From NCBI GenBank assembly GCA_963971305.1, contig OZ020306.1, positions 37,655,512 to 37,719,511 of the forward strand: DNA of 64,000 nucleotides, read 5' to 3'. The translations under genes and the position numbers were made by a program. The notes under the pieces were generated by a model. That model worked only from the letters and a program-made list of their open reading frames with translations. It ran no database searches and had not been told where the DNA came from. Within the stretch, counting starts at the first letter, position 1; each line of letters begins with the position of its first letter. This stretch comes from Arcuatula senhousia (taxonomy: Eukaryota; Mollusca; Bivalvia; Mytilida; Mytilidae). Below are positions 12,477-25,226 of this stretch, piece after piece.

Positions 12477-13061
12477 AAAGGAGTAGAGCCACGAAGGCCC
12501 TAAATCGGCCCGGTATTTTCACTATTTTTTCAACTTCTATAACTTGTCAAAAATTTAACTAAAATATGTTTATGTATGAACAAACTTTTCATATCTGTAA
12601 GATTTAGAAAAATATTTAGACCACAGGTTTAGCTTTGAGACTTTAAACAGTCCATAAATTTGAAAATTCGTCATTTTTCACACATTTTCACTGGTTTCTC
12701 TGCATATTTCGTCAAAATTAGTATTGGCCACATTCCTCGACCATCGTAATTTTTTTGATAATTCATTTATAATATCATAATACACATTTCTATCACAAAA
12801 TAATTTTGGTCGACAGGTGTGGCCCATTTCGTATTCATCAATTTATACATGAAAATCAAGGAAAACGGTCACAAATTGTTATTTTTCTTAAAATAGTCCA
12901 TTTTTTATCTCATTGTTCTCATTATTGATATATGATTGAAGGAAAAAATATTGCAATTCATGAAATATAAAGACTAATGAACATCAATACATCAACTTCA
13001 AGCAGATATATCAAAGTTGAATTCTTGGGTCATTTTGGGGCCTTCGTGGCTCTACTCCTTT
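12477..13061. mobile_element. 585 bp TIR element (MITE-like)
   Basis: Left end AAAGGAGTAGAGCCACGAAG GCCC and right end, inverted, the same about 24 bp (13038-13061). The interior is AT-rich and non-coding. No convincing target duplication was found, so the superfamily is open. Termini of this precision around a non-coding core support a non-autonomous DNA transposon or fold-back element. Confidence 0.75.
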
Positions 13062-13557
13062 GGCCTTTGGAAATATTTCGATTGTTGTTATTCTGAAAAT
13101 GGTGCCAAGCAATTCGGAAGAACTGATGGAGATTCTTAACTCTAAATCAGTCTGACGTCGTAACAGCATCAAAACCTTCGATTTCTTCACACTTTATACT
13201 TCTTTTCCGCTTTTTCCGGTAGTCGATTACTAGTGTACTAAGACTTACCTTGTAATCAATGAGTCTAAGAAAAAGAACAAATTTACAAAAGACCGAATAA
13301 TCGACACACTCAAGACAATATATTTGTTCAGTTTTGTGGGCGTGTTCGGCAATCAATTGGGATTCCATTAGACACCTTTGCTTGCTATTTTTTTCTTCAT
13401 TCATATAAATCAGACTTCTAACAATCACTTATAGACCAAACAAATCGAAGACTAGCTCTCGTTTTACCATGCTTTTTGTTATATTTGTGATGTCCATCCA
13501 CAGAACAATTCTCGTTTCGGTGACTTTCTCTATCTTATACCGGTATATCATCAAGCC
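13062..13557. other. No gene recognised
   Basis: A 93-codon minus-strand frame (13147-13428) has no recognisable motif. Nothing else could be supported here. Confidence 0.3.
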
Positions 13558-14195
13558 TTGAGATAAAGGACACCACAGATTCTAGGAAGGCTGTTTCATG
13601 TTTAGATCTACATCCCAAGGAAGGCTTTCAGCAAAAGCTCTATAACAAACTTGATGACTTCAACATTCTCTTCTTGTGTAGCAACGTTCCGTCCGCTTCA
13701 CCTTATGTAATTTCCGTATCACATTGATTCGTTATTCCAGATCTTGCAGGGCTTACATTGATTTCCTTGGCAGAGTGTCACATCTGACACAAAACTTGGT
13801 AACACGATGTTGCTCATCGTTTGTTGTCTTCACTCAAGAAATTTTATTGAAGACATCATGCGCTCATAGAAAATAAGGGACTTTAATCTCTCAGATGAAT
13901 GCAGATGTTGGTTTGTCAGATGCTTTGTTTTGTACATGTCTTCCTTTATCGGATTTGACACTTTATATTGACCATTGGCAGTACGACGCGTGTGCTATAG
14001 CAACCAAGAACTGCTTACCCTTTGAGAGCACCCGAGTTCACTCTCGTTACGACTTGAGTTCGCGTTGTTGATTGCTGTTCAGTTGTTTTTGTGTTTGTTC
14101 GTGCTGTTCAAGTTCATGTTGAATGAGTTTGTCTTTGCCCTTTCGGACTTTTGCCATTCGAATGCACTATTGGAGCCTCTCAGCTGCTGATGATA
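13558..14195 (+). pseudogene. Penelope-like RT relic with 3' tail
   Basis: Plus-strand degenerate copy of the RT seen at 37.5-38.1 kb. Recognisable pieces in shifting frames are EIKDTTDS, CLDLHP, KLYNKLDDFN, CSNVPSASPY and SSLKKFY, then the tail with GGATTTGACAC, GTGTGCTATAGCA and CTGCTTACC. Many stops and small indels make it clearly dead. The N-terminal half of the RT, including the catalytic RYIDD box, is missing. Confidence 0.75.
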
Positions 14196-14789
14196 CATGT
14201 TGACAAATAATATATTTATCCCAGTCAAGGCAGAAGTCTTGGGGAGAAAGAAGGAACTTTATCGAACATCAAGGAAGTGAAACAACTAGCAGATATAGCT
14301 ATCATCTATTTGTTGCTAAAAACTTTCCATTAAAAAAAAGAAAATATTGTTTAGCTTAAAAATCTGAAAATATGCATATTGGATATGTTTTTATTAAACT
14401 AAAGAACATTTACGGTAATTACAGCTTGTTTGGTATTTTGTTTTAGGCATTTACTGTAATTGCTCTTGTGGAGATATTTACGGATTTTCGGTAATTGTTA
14501 AATAAACTTATCGGTAGGTTTCATTATAGGATACTTAAATGTATGATAATAAAAGGTATTTTAGAACAAACATTTTCTGTTATTAAGACAAACACATATT
14601 TTGGCATAGAAGTCAAACTTAACTTTTTTTCAAATTCCATTGATGGAATGCAAGTTTAGACTAAAATTGACAAGTAAATATGTAAATAAAGGTGATGCTA
14701 GGAATGACACTCAATTGTTAAATAATATTACATATATATAAAATTTAAGACTTTTTGTTTTCAAAGGCAATCTGAAAAAATCATTTAAA
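14196..14789. other. No gene recognised
   Basis: AT-rich; nothing supported. Confidence 0.3.
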
Positions 14790-15130
14790 ACCTGAAAATG
14801 TCCGCCATTTTACCGGAAGTGGTCTTATTTGTTATATTCTATGTGGCTTCAGCCTCACAACATGTCATATGAAACACAATAGCCCAAAATTGTCGCAATA
14901 TGCATAAAAACTTAAATTTTATAGAAATAGTCTACAGATTTCCACGTGGTGTCGGCCAACTTGAATTTGACCGGAAGTAAGGAATTTATGAGATGGGCTC
15001 CCGATCTTAAATGAAAGAGTGACGTCCGGAGAAGGTTTGTACCAAGTTTTAAGCTTGTAACAGCTGGTGCACAATTCTTCTGAAATATGCTTGAAGCTGC
15101 CGGACTATAACAAGCAATATACGCTGTAAG
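14790..15130 (-). repeat. Right arm of a distant inverted repeat (partner 11060-11390)
   Basis: Inverted counterpart of 11060-11390, with ACGTGGTGTCGGCCAACTTG, AGATGGGCTCCCGATCTTAA and GCCGGACTATAA. The CCGCCATTTTACCGGAAGT block at the inner end corresponds to CTTCCGGT...ATGGCGGA of the left arm. Confidence 0.65.
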
Positions 15131-15493
15131 AAATCTCAGCAAAAACATTTTCTTGCCATGGACCGTCAGAAACTAATTGTCTTACTCATTTTATTTTATT
15201 TTAAAATGGACATATAATGAAATAAAGCCAAAATGTTATTTCTACCAAGACCTGCGCGAGAATTAGATGAACTTGTATATATTTAAACTTACAGTTTAAA
15301 CTATTATTATTATTTTTTTAAATCTAGAAAAGAAAAATTCGTTAGATGTTTATTTTCAATATCAAGATCGCTGTCTGTCCTTTCTTTTGATAAAAGATAA
15401 AAGTGAGAATATTCAATCGTTCCATATTTTATGAACTTAAATATAAGGCATGCTCCAACTTATCATAAAGCCAATAAGCAAAAAGGTGATTCT

Positions 15494-16015
15494 CAGCTAG
15501 CTGTCAGTAACAGCGAGTGTTCTATAGATAGTTCCTTAACCGTCCTTTTGTTTGTTCTTGTTGTCTTTTGTCTAAGGCTCTCTCTAGTGGAATTTAACTT
15601 TGATCGATTTAATTTTTATTGTGTGTTTAGTTTTTGTGCTTTGTCTAGGAATATTGATAGGGGGAAGGTTTGGCCCAAAACACTACTTTAACACCGCCAC
15701 ATATTATATGTGCCTGTCCTTAACCAGGAATCCTTGACTGAGCTTTCGTTTGTACTTGTCTTTTTTATGTTTTCTGTTCCTTGTTTAAGAAGGGGTCTAT
15801 TTATGACTATTTCAATGCTGGATTTGAATTGTATGCATTTTGTTTAGACCATGGGCCAATTGCATAACCGCGAGCAGCGCCTACTGGCATCGTTTAAGGC
15901 TGCTGGCGGTTGTGGTTTTTCTGAATTGCCGCTTCATTGTGGGCTGTGTCGCGTACTTTTATTCCACATCTCATTATTTTCTATTCTCTTTTTTTTTATA
16001 TCGTAACCGTTATCT
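15494..16015 (+). repeat. Retroelement tail-like repeat family
   Basis: Begins GCTAGCTGTCAGTAACAGCG and includes a GGGGGAAGGTTTGGCCC block and CAGGAATCCTTGAC. It matches, in reverse, 33886-34140. The second part (15845-16015) with GCATAACCGCGAGCAGCGCC and GTGTCGCGTACTTTTATTCC also appears at 20040-20145 and, reversed, near 33690-33790. No ORF; probably the untranslated end of a retroelement family. Orientation is nominal. Confidence 0.55.
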
Positions 16016-17471
16016 AAAAGAAAGAAATCATTTTAAAAATATCATGTAACGCTTTTTCTATCGTTTTGAAAAAAAAAGTGTTTTACTAAAAGTATATTTC
16101 ATTGTATTACAAATATGACAGACAAACTAAGAACAAGAGGCCGGACTAGGTGACGGACATACTACGGACGGATCAACCGAGGACGAATCAACTTGGGGAC
16201 TGACCCACCTGCAAACTTTCTTTTGAATAAAGATTTTGTACATTTCATGTTAAATGAGAGATGTTGAAATGATTGTTTTTCAGTGTTTCTCTTTTAAACT
16301 TAACTTGAAAACGGTTCTTTATATCAAAATATGAAACTGACATAAAATCGCAAAGGTCTGACACTAGCTTTTTTTAAAATGTTAATCTTGTGCATATGTA
16401 TTATAAGAAACCTTATCATATTGAATGAATTAAGACTCTTCAGTGGTCTTTCTTATGTTTCCAAAGAAAGAAAGATTGATAAACAACTGTGATATTTAAT
16501 AGTTTGCAATTAAAATAGTTATAGTCCCGGGTAATAATAAACTAGAGGCTATATTCTCATAAAAATTTGATCCATCATTAAACAAAAGTAATTAAAGGGT
16601 GTCCTGTCTTTAAAACTTGAAATTGATACCGTGTGAATAGATGTATGTAACAATTGTATAGTCACGTAACGATGCAGCTGTTAAATTGTTATTTTTGACC
16701 AGATAAAATATATATGAAATGTTTTATCTTATTTCAAGTAAATCCAGCTGTTTGAATAAGTTTTCAATCAATATTTTTTTTGGAAAATTTAAGAGGTTTG
16801 TTAATATGAGAGGACTAATTTTTGCCAAACTTAGTTAACCTTTTACACCTTAAAATATCTTAGGTTAAAACACGCATTACGGGTAAAATATGCAAATATA
16901 GTTGGTAAAAAATATCGTATAATTTTTTAAGACGACTGAATGACTAATAAGAGGAATTACGATGAAACAGACACGAATTTCTTTATTTCGATTAGGGACC
17001 AGGCGAACGTTTCACTAAAAGTCTAAATTCGTAAACTTGGTGACAAAACCGTTTCATGAGCCTTTCCGATTTACCGTTTCACATAAAAAAAATGGGTTGT
17101 GAGTCTCCTTAGCCAGAACTCAAAATTAAAATTAGGTATATTGTGTCACAAAATGATTGAATGTTAAATGCTTGTATTTTTTAATTTGAATATCTATTAT
17201 AAATATAGGCTTATTCTTTTTATTTTCAATCGATGCATGAAATCGACAAAATGCAAATATTTTTCCCCTATGGGAAAGTGACATAAAATTATGATATATA
17301 TCATTTTCAGTAGTAAAGTCTAGTTTGGGGGACCAAGTCCATATTTCGTTCAAAAAACTTAAATAATTACTAAAACACATTAATCGTGAATGTTTCAACC
17401 TGATTCCGCGTGCTGGACTATTGAAAAATTCAAAAGACTATATTTTAATCTTATGGTCAATAGCTTTATAA
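16016..17471. other. No gene recognised
   Basis: AT-rich. A short patch at 16115-16205 contains loosely repeated GACGGA/GACGAA words but is too degenerate to define a unit. The minus-strand frame at 17132-17398 has no recognisable motif. Confidence 0.35.
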
Positions 17472-17840
17472 TTTAGTTTCAACATATTTATTTATCCTGG
17501 ATTGGGAAACAAGCTTGATGCTGCTTATGTAAATTCCTCTCCAGCTATAGCAGTTTGCGAGTTTGGCCTTTGTAGCGGCCCCAATTGAGCATACTCTTAT
17601 CGAAATCTACAAAGGGACCTTTAAGGTGCATGGGGTATTGCTCTCCGCATACACGGGACAACTTTATTTCGTGCCTTCCGAAGGACTAGCATCGTTCCTG
17701 AGACCATCCTCGCAAATGGTGTCAAGGGAGAGTCGGAAAATTGATTCATGAAATTTTCGCCCCGGACGAGGATCGAACCACGAACCTTGGTGTTACATGT
17801 AGTAGCCCGAAGCGTTAACCAATACACTACCTGCTCTCAA
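17472..17840 (-). mobile_element. tRNA-derived SINE with A and B boxes
   Basis: On the minus strand the element starts with a tRNA-like head: GAGAGCAGG, an A-box-like TAGTGTATTGG (rc of 17819-17829) and a B-box-like GTTCGATCC (rc of 17770-17778), about 40 bp apart as in an RNA polymerase III type 2 promoter. A body of about 270 bp continues to 17472 and is shared with 3842-4174. The head lacks enough paired structure to be a functional tRNA. It needs a LINE reverse transcriptase in trans; which LINE cannot be told here. Confidence 0.8.
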
Positions 17841-19097
17841 TTTTATATAAAGCATTTTAATTTTTAAGATATCTTAATTTTCGTCATTTTTTGTTCAAGA
17901 TTAAAGTATATTTCAAACTTATTTCTTTTCTTAAAGAATTGGTACAAATGAATGCAAAATGTGTTGAGTAATTTAACACAAATATCTATTTCAAAGAGGG
18001 CTACTTAAGTTTTTTTCCCTTCAAAATCTAGATACTATTTAAATGAAAAATGTGTTCATATTTAACAGGAATATTTACCATTTTCTTCAACAAAATTACC
18101 AAAGAAGACTTTTTCATGAAAGTACAAGTATGTATCTACAAAATGAGGTATAAAGAAACAGGCTTTGCAGAACATTTTATTCTCAATTTTTGATAAAATA
18201 TTTATGGTCAACACAATTATACGTTGTTTTTTTTTACATTTTTACGAAAAAAGAAAACTATGAAAACTTCTTATTGTAAAGTACTTTGTAGCTAAACAAA
18301 ATAAATGTTAACTATCTGCATACTAGAATCATCGCTGAGACCATTAGCGCATACACAAGAAAGCTGACAAAGCACAAGCATTAAATAACAAATACGGCAA
18401 CCACATATTTTTAAAAAATTAGTCAAGCTTTTTTACACAAGAAATGTTGTATACCAACATTCCGATCTCACGATATCATTTACATACAGTAAATGTGACA
18501 ATTCAGAGACATAAAACAGCAAATACGATATCCATAAACATAACAATGTCAACTAAGGCTGGCAACATTTGCATATTTCCTTTGTATCGAAGATGTATTA
18601 AAAACGAAAACGATCATATCAAGTTTTTAAGATAAATTTACATGCAAGGGGAATTTATTTTTACGAACCTAATTCTCTTGAGGGTAATTTTTATTTGGGA
18701 AAACACCAGAGCATGTGAAAAGTCTAGAATAGGATAACCAAAATAAAATAACAAAGAAAGAATGATTTCTCAAATTTCCTGAAAAAAGCACGGTATCTAA
18801 ATAGCTAGTAGTAAATAAAAGAAGGAAGGCAGAAACATTGTTCTGGTTATGAAAACTGTTAAACACATTGTACAAAGATTATATACTAGCTAATGTACAA
18901 CTACTTAGCCCCACCATTTAATAAGATAGGGACAATTTTCGCGAAGAAGATAAGCCGTAACAGTCCATTCGGTGAAATATTTAACAGTACAATTTACCGA
19001 AATTACGGTCTAAGGCTAACATGTGTATCACACTTAAAACACAGTTTATGCATAAAACATTTCGAAATTTATTTTCAGCATTTTGCTTATATATGCC
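17841..19097. other. No gene recognised
   Basis: AT-rich. 18355-18540 loosely resembles 400-600 (see 1-699). Open frames here show no family features. Confidence 0.35.
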
Positions 19098-19690
19098 CAC
19101 GTCGAACTGGATAAAGTTCGTACTACGTTCTTACTAAGTCCTAAAAAGGCATAAAACGTGGAAAGAACTTGATGAACGTATTAAAGACGTACTAGAAACT
19201 TGTATGATCGAAGTGCGAACTTAAATGGACGTGGTACGAACTTTATTGGACGTAGTGCGAACTTCAAGAACGTGAAGGACGTGGAATAATTTTGAACATG
19301 TTCAAAACAAACGTAGTGATGACGTGGAGAAGTCAAAACGTAGTACATACCTATTAAGAACGTATTGAGAACTTTCTGATCGTAGCATGAACGTAGATGA
19401 GACGTATCAAAAACTTCAAGGACGTGGCCTGAAGGGTATGATTTTTTGTGCCGTTTATGCTACGATTTCACTACGTCCTTACTTAAAGTTTGCACTACGT
19501 TCGCCACGTACGTTTTCACTACGATTTCATATAACAGTATTTTTCGTTCAAGTTTGTAGCACGTCCATAAGGCAGTTTCTACTGCGTCCTTTAAAGGTGT
19601 TACCACGTCTGTACAGTGTTTACTACGTTGACATTACGTCCTAGCGGTTTTAACGCCGTTTCTAGTAAGTTTTTACTAGGTTTTCTGACA
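19098..19690. repeat. ACGT-rich inverted array with a strand switch near 19445
   Basis: The left half (to about 19435) repeats words such as GAACGTAG, GGACGTGG and GCGAACTT; the right half (from about 19450) repeats the complementary words CTACGTCC, CACTACG and TACGTTC. The array is therefore one degenerate repeat read in one direction and then the other. Spacing is irregular, roughly 20-35 bp. No ORF is convincing; the 85-codon frame at 19387-19644 is a by-product. It may be a fold-back element, but exact ends and target duplication are not visible. Confidence 0.65.
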
Positions 19691-21269
19691 GTTCGCATGA
19701 ATTTGTACAAAAGGTTTTGATATGTATTTAAATAAATCTGTTGTCTCTTGCCCACCGGAAGAGGGTTCTTTTATTATTAATTTAATACACAAAGGACAAG
19801 ATACTTTTTAAGATAATTATTATACTTTGCCAATTATATTAGTCAATAATACTGCCAAAAATGTCGCGCCCCACGCCATACATGTTGATTCTGTATATAT
19901 CTTTATCAAAGCTGTTGTTTGTATTCGGCGAATATTAATGACATCTGTTTTGTTTTATTTTTGGTCAAGAATGCATTGAGTTTTTCATTGACACTTAAGG
20001 ATTAAGCTTGAATCATATTTAGTTTTCAATACAGGGTTAATTTCAAAACAGCGAGCAGCGACCTGTTGTGGATTTTTTAAATTGTTGTTAATGTTGTAGG
20101 TTGTGTCGCATATACCTATTCCACATCTCATTTATTTCTATCTACATAATTTACTGACTGAATCTGTACATCTACGAATGTTATATGATGCATAATGATA
20201 ATTAGACATCTTTGAGCATTTCTATACATAGTCTAAGGATGTAATATAAAACGGAACGATCCAAGTTATCTTCAGTCGGGGAATGGATATGCTCTTGTCC
20301 ATACTGATTTTCCATACCGTTTCGGTTTTTTTGTTTGTTTAATTTTGTCTTGACTTTTTTTTCCTGAATAGAGCGCAGTGGGTATCCTTAATTATTTTTC
20401 TGACAAAAGATACAATTCTGCCTTTTGATGTCAAATTTACCCATAGCCTACACTTACAAATCAAATGGGTGTTTCATTTATTTTGGTATATGTGTCGATA
20501 AAATAAAAAATAAAAAAGAACATTTAAAAAATGGGTCAAACATAGAAATGGCCGGATTTCGTTAAAAAGAAAGTAGATAAAAGTCAGACATGAAATCAAA
20601 TCCCATGTTATGGGAGGCCATGGTGATGTTGTATACCAAATATTAAGCGCCTCTGGTGAGTAGTTAGTGAGAAAACTGGTACGAGACATTAAATTGTCTA
20701 CTAATGAACATTTATGTCAACAAATTAAAGTCAATAAACAGGAAGTAGATGAGCGGCATCGCCTCCTGTGGACTTCAAGTGCATGGACAATTAAGACAGT
20801 TTTTGAAGTCCCAAAAGACTTTGATATTTGTCGCCGTAAATTTTACTATATACAAGACTAGTTCATGACTTATGGTACAGGCTGAATAAAAACCCGAGAT
20901 AACCAGATTTTCTTGAATTGTGTAGAATGAGTTTTACTATAGAGATTCTTTTTCATGTAACATTTTATGTATCTTTAAATGTATACTTTCAAAACATGCG
21001 AAAAGGTGCAAAAACATTTTATATAATTCAGAAATTATCATTTATTTAACGTACCCTTTGTAATATCCATGAACAGTTCTATGGCAATGGGTTCAGTGCT
21101 TTTAGACTGTTAGATTAGAAGATTTAAAAAAAAAACATTCACTTTCGACCGACAACGGCGAAGGAGCAAAGTGATAACAAAATCTCACATGGTTTGAAAT
21201 AATAGGCAAAAGACAAAGGATAGAATACAAACGAAAACAGAACCATGGTTTTAAAATAAGGGTTTTAAC
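19691..21269. other. No gene recognised; short repeat at 20040-20145
   Basis: 20040-20145 (AGCGAGCAGCGACC then GTTGTGTCGCATA...CCACATCTCATT) is another copy of the tail-like family at 15845-16015. The remainder is AT-rich without supported features. Confidence 0.4.
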
Positions 21270-21500
21270 AAAATTGCCAAATTTGGAGGATCGATTCCAA
21301 ATGTCAAAGAGAAAAGACAAAACGGGGAGACATTTTAAAGAAATCAAAGATCGCTATGGTCCAGACTTGATTCAGGCATTCTATAAAAATGTGTGGGTTA
21401 AACCTGGTTTTATGGGGTTAAACCTGGTTTTATGGAACAAAACCTCCTTCCACAATTGCGTTCTTAGGGTCCGGAAGCAATACAAAACACAAGGTTGTTA
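21270..21500 (-). repeat. Penelope-like 3' tail fragment with a ~20 bp tandem duplication
   Basis: Matches 50160-50400 and 3521-3665 (GAGGATCGATTCC, GATCGCTATGGTCCAGACTT, CCTCCTTCCACAATTGCG). A GGGTTAAACCTGGTTTTATG block is present twice in a row at 21397-21434, a local slip relative to the single copy at 50300. The frame at 21274-21501 is therefore not a gene. Confidence 0.55.
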
Positions 21501-21975
21501 GACATAATACTGTTTTATTCTTGGATTATCAATTTTTATGGTTTTCATGGATAGATTTGACCCAAAGATTTTTTCGCCCATTTTATTCTTTCGTGTTTGG
21601 TTCATATATACTAATCCATGTGCATGTAATAACAGATCTACCCCTAAGCATGCAAAAAAGAACGAACTATAAAACATTAAAATGGTTATTAAATGATTGA
21701 TAAACTGTAACATTTAGTTATTTGTAATAGTTATCAGACACAAGAAGCTACATTTTTGTACATTCTCATGAAAATTCTATCCACCAAATCAAATGGGTAT
21801 TTGAAGCTTGAAATTTAGCCCCTTCTAAAGAATATAATACAATTTTAGTCACGTAACCATGTTTCTGCTGAATCATTCGACTCGAAAGTAATGCTTTATC
21901 TTATTTAGAATCTCACCAGGTGCTAAAGATAGATATACGTCGGGTAGTTTCTTTGTATGAAATTCCGACCTCAGT

Positions 21976-22555
21976 CAGTCAGGGATCACCCTTGTAGCAG
22001 TGTATTTAATTCACCTATTCCAGTGATACAAATTCACTTCCACAAGTAGACAGGATTTCTTAACAGGATAAATTCACTTATACAAGTGATTTTAGACAAA
22101 ATGTTAAATCTTTGATCATCTGTAATGATGTTATACAATTTTTTCATGTGGTCAGCAGTATTTTTCTTCTTTAGATCTAAATTGAAACTTTATATATCAA
22201 TCAAAATTATCTGGGCGCAGAAGAATTTGAGAGGGCGCAAAGGCTTTGAAAATAGGTCCCTTGAGAAATTAAATGGCTATTTATTTGTGCTTATTGTGTC
22301 TTTGAAGAAGAAATTTAATTTAACAGACAAGCTATCTCTATAATGATACTAATGAAGTGTAGATATTGTAAATTTGTTCTTAAATACACCAAATAAAAAG
22401 AGATTGTTTTTAGTGGCTATATTATTTTGATAAATTAAAAGTTCACTGGAACAAGTGAAATGTATTCACCCAAAACTGTGTTCACCTATATCAGTGATTA
22501 GATTTCACTTGTCCAAGTGAAATAAATTCACTTATATAAGAATGATCCCTGACTG
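21976..22555. mobile_element. 580 bp TIR element with TCAGT target duplication
   Basis: Termini CAGTCAGGGATCA and TGATCCCTGACTG are exact inverse complements. TCAGT lies directly outside both ends (21971-21975 and 22556-22560), a plausible 5 bp target duplication. Subterminal sequence at both ends is built from short palindromic words of the TTCACTT...AAGTGAA type (for example 22051-22095 and 22440-22535). No coding frame. A non-autonomous DNA transposon; superfamily not assigned. Confidence 0.8.
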
Positions 22556-24841
22556 TCAGTGATATGAAATCTTTTTGAAATGCACAGTTGCAACCTGCCA
22601 AACTTCATATGCAGTTTCACCCTAAAATGTAACTGTTTAAAAACCTGCAATATATATGGGAAAATATTATGAAACAATTGTTTTTTTTAACATCTGATCA
22701 CCTATCTAAAGTTAAGACAACTGTGTGACTAACTTCATTTTGAATGATAAACATTTTTCAGTTTATATTTTAATGAGGAACCAGATATGCGTATCACATT
22801 TTCGTCCCTCGTGCAAAGTCAATAATACCGACCTTTACACGTTAATATTATCAATACATATGTTAAGTAGGAAACTAGAAAAGGTAATATCTCCGCTGCC
22901 CAGTGTACGTGTACAATATTTTATATTTGCAAGCATGCGGAAAAGTCAGAAAAACGCTTCAAGTTTAAAAAAAAACAAGAGCCATAATTTTGATGAAAAT
23001 GAACGGACCGAAATGAAATTCTAACTTGTTCTGTAACTCAACATGATAGACTCACATATTTCACAGTATGTAAACCTGTGCGCCTGAAATGTCTTAATTA
23101 TGTTAAATGTGTACGCTTATTTATGTTTTCGTAGGAAAATTGCGTAAATGCCAACAAGCTAGGTAGGTTTTTAATTATACTTTCTTTTAAATCAACATTG
23201 TTTGTATACGATAATTTTTAGAAACTGTCCATGAATGATAAAAGAAGAAGCCAATTCACCTTGTTGTGCTAGATAATGCATATTATTCAAAATAATCTAG
23301 TTTTGTGTGAGACTTGTTTTATCCATTTCGAAAACAACCTATTTTTACGTTAAAACCTCAACATTGTTGGACCAAACTTTTCCCGCTTGTTCACATTTTC
23401 TTAAGATATATTAGCATAAATTTTGGACCAGTTAAATGTTTTGTTTTCGAGAAATTTAAAATAAAAGAAAAAACAGCCTAGTGGACTTTTTAATGTGTTA
23501 TTAATTGTGCACTGTGCATCTTAATGTCGTAGTCTTTGTACTCCTTTTAACGTGCAAAACTTTGTTAGAGGTGACATAGTTATCGATACTGACATAGTTA
23601 TCGTTTAGTATCATCTTATACTCCGATCGATGTACACATGTACTTGCCGTCCACGCATAGAAAGTATGTTTCGTTCAGTGTCACCAAAAGATCTAACATT
23701 GACTTAGAACACCAGGTGTTATGTTCTTGATAAATAAAACTTCGCTGAACCAGATAGAACTGACATCGTGGAAATGCAAAATAAACTGTTGTATCAAATG
23801 GCATGGGTTATGCACTCTTGGACTTCCATGTCCAAGATGACGAAATGGCCATGTGCTGGGGGTTGCCAGGTTTATGGGCTGACACAAAAAATCCATTTGT
23901 GAACCCATAGTAGTGCGCCACATACACTTAATTTCCCATCCTACCCATCTCTTCCTTTTTACAGTGGTTTTCAAAAAATTACTGATCCTTTTGTTTCTTA
24001 ATCCACCTTATTATATTGTTATCATCATTTTATTCTTATTTTATCATCTTCTTTATATAACCTATATTGTGATGCTAGGCCGTAAAACAACAACACCCTC
24101 ACTATCCCATTTACAAACATCTAAACAGTACATGTAGGTGAGCAATATTGTGATACTTTGTTGTTTTTTAGCAAGCGAACATTATACATGCCTGCATCTT
24201 TCAAGGAAAAGTCTGCATTCACGCAAGAAGAATAGAGAGTAATTTGGATAGGTTATCACCCCCCTGATCTTTAATAACGAGTAAAACCTTGTATGGATAA
24301 ATCAAGCATGTCTGCTGCAAGATCAACTTCGTCAAAAATCTCAGTTTCGGATGGGTTGCATTTAAAGTTGATTAAGATCTATTGACGACCTTTGGGTTTG
24401 GTGTTCATATTGTTTTAGAGTCTTTAATAACTTCTTTTTGGGGATCAAACACAGAATGTGCTTTCCAGCTATAATATTATCTACTATAGTATCGGTAAAA
24501 GTTATGATTATTTGTTTACAAGTAAACAGTACCTGGAAATGAATGTTAATGAGGTAATGTATCGTATCGTATATATTTTTAAAGTTTGTTAACTTCCTGT
24601 GACATTCATCACAAAAATAATGTATTTAGTCGACAAAAAACAATAAATGTCATAAAACCCGATCTATAATTCAGAAAAACCTAAAATTTCTATTCATACA
24701 AACGTCAACAAGGACACAGTCTTATGCTTTTTGCCACATCAATAAGGCTTATAGTACATGTACCACTGCAAAAAGGATACAGTCAACAAAATCACAAAAG
24801 TGGTAAATTTTCAATTCAAGAGTAACTATTAATCATTTCTG
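22556..24841. other. No gene recognised; one inverted repeat arm at 23054-23125
   Basis: 23054-23125, with GTAAACCTGTGCGCCTGAAA, is the inverted counterpart of 26803-26873. The minus-strand frames around 23616-23974 lie in a more GC-rich patch but show no motif I can name. Otherwise AT-rich. Confidence 0.4.
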
Positions 24842-25056
24842 AGGCTTGTTTAGGGTATATTGGGATATGGGATACCCACACATTTTCTTAGTGGGATACG
24901 TGATATTTGAGGCAAAACTTATTGGGATATGGGATATTTTTGTCAATTTTATTTACAGGGATATGGGATACTGGAGAAACATTTTTTGGGATACAGGATA
25001 TTTGATGAAAAATTTATGGGGATATGGGATATTGGTACCCCCCCCTAAACAAGCCC
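24842..25056. mobile_element. 215 bp TIR element, 8 bp target duplication, GGGATAT core
   Basis: Inverted ends GGCTTGTTTAGGG (24843-24855) and CCCTAAACAAGCC (25043-25055). CATTTCTG stands outside both ends (24834-24841 and 25057-25064), an 8 bp target duplication as made by hAT transposases among others. The core carries about six loosely spaced GGGATATGGGATA words. The resulting 87-codon open frame (24846-25109) is a repeat artefact. Confidence 0.85.
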
Positions 25057-25226
25057 CATTTCTGCATTTCGAAAATGTTTTTACTAACAATATACGTGTT
25101 GAGTGTTGATATCCAGTTGCAACCATACAAAGGTCTAAATTCTGTTTTTTTCTAATGTTAATGGTACCATTTGATACTGATATTGCCCTTTGTTAAAACA
25201 ATTTTCTGTAGTTTGAAGGTTTCTTA

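Noticed and set aside
17770..17838. Possible tRNA gene on the minus strand
   Set aside because: A and B boxes are present but stems do not close as a cloverleaf, and a 270 bp body shared with 3.8-4.2 kb follows, so it is a SINE head.
24846..25109. 87-codon frame with repeated WDMGY/YGILV peptides
   Set aside because: Produced by the GGGATATGGGATA words of a TIR element.
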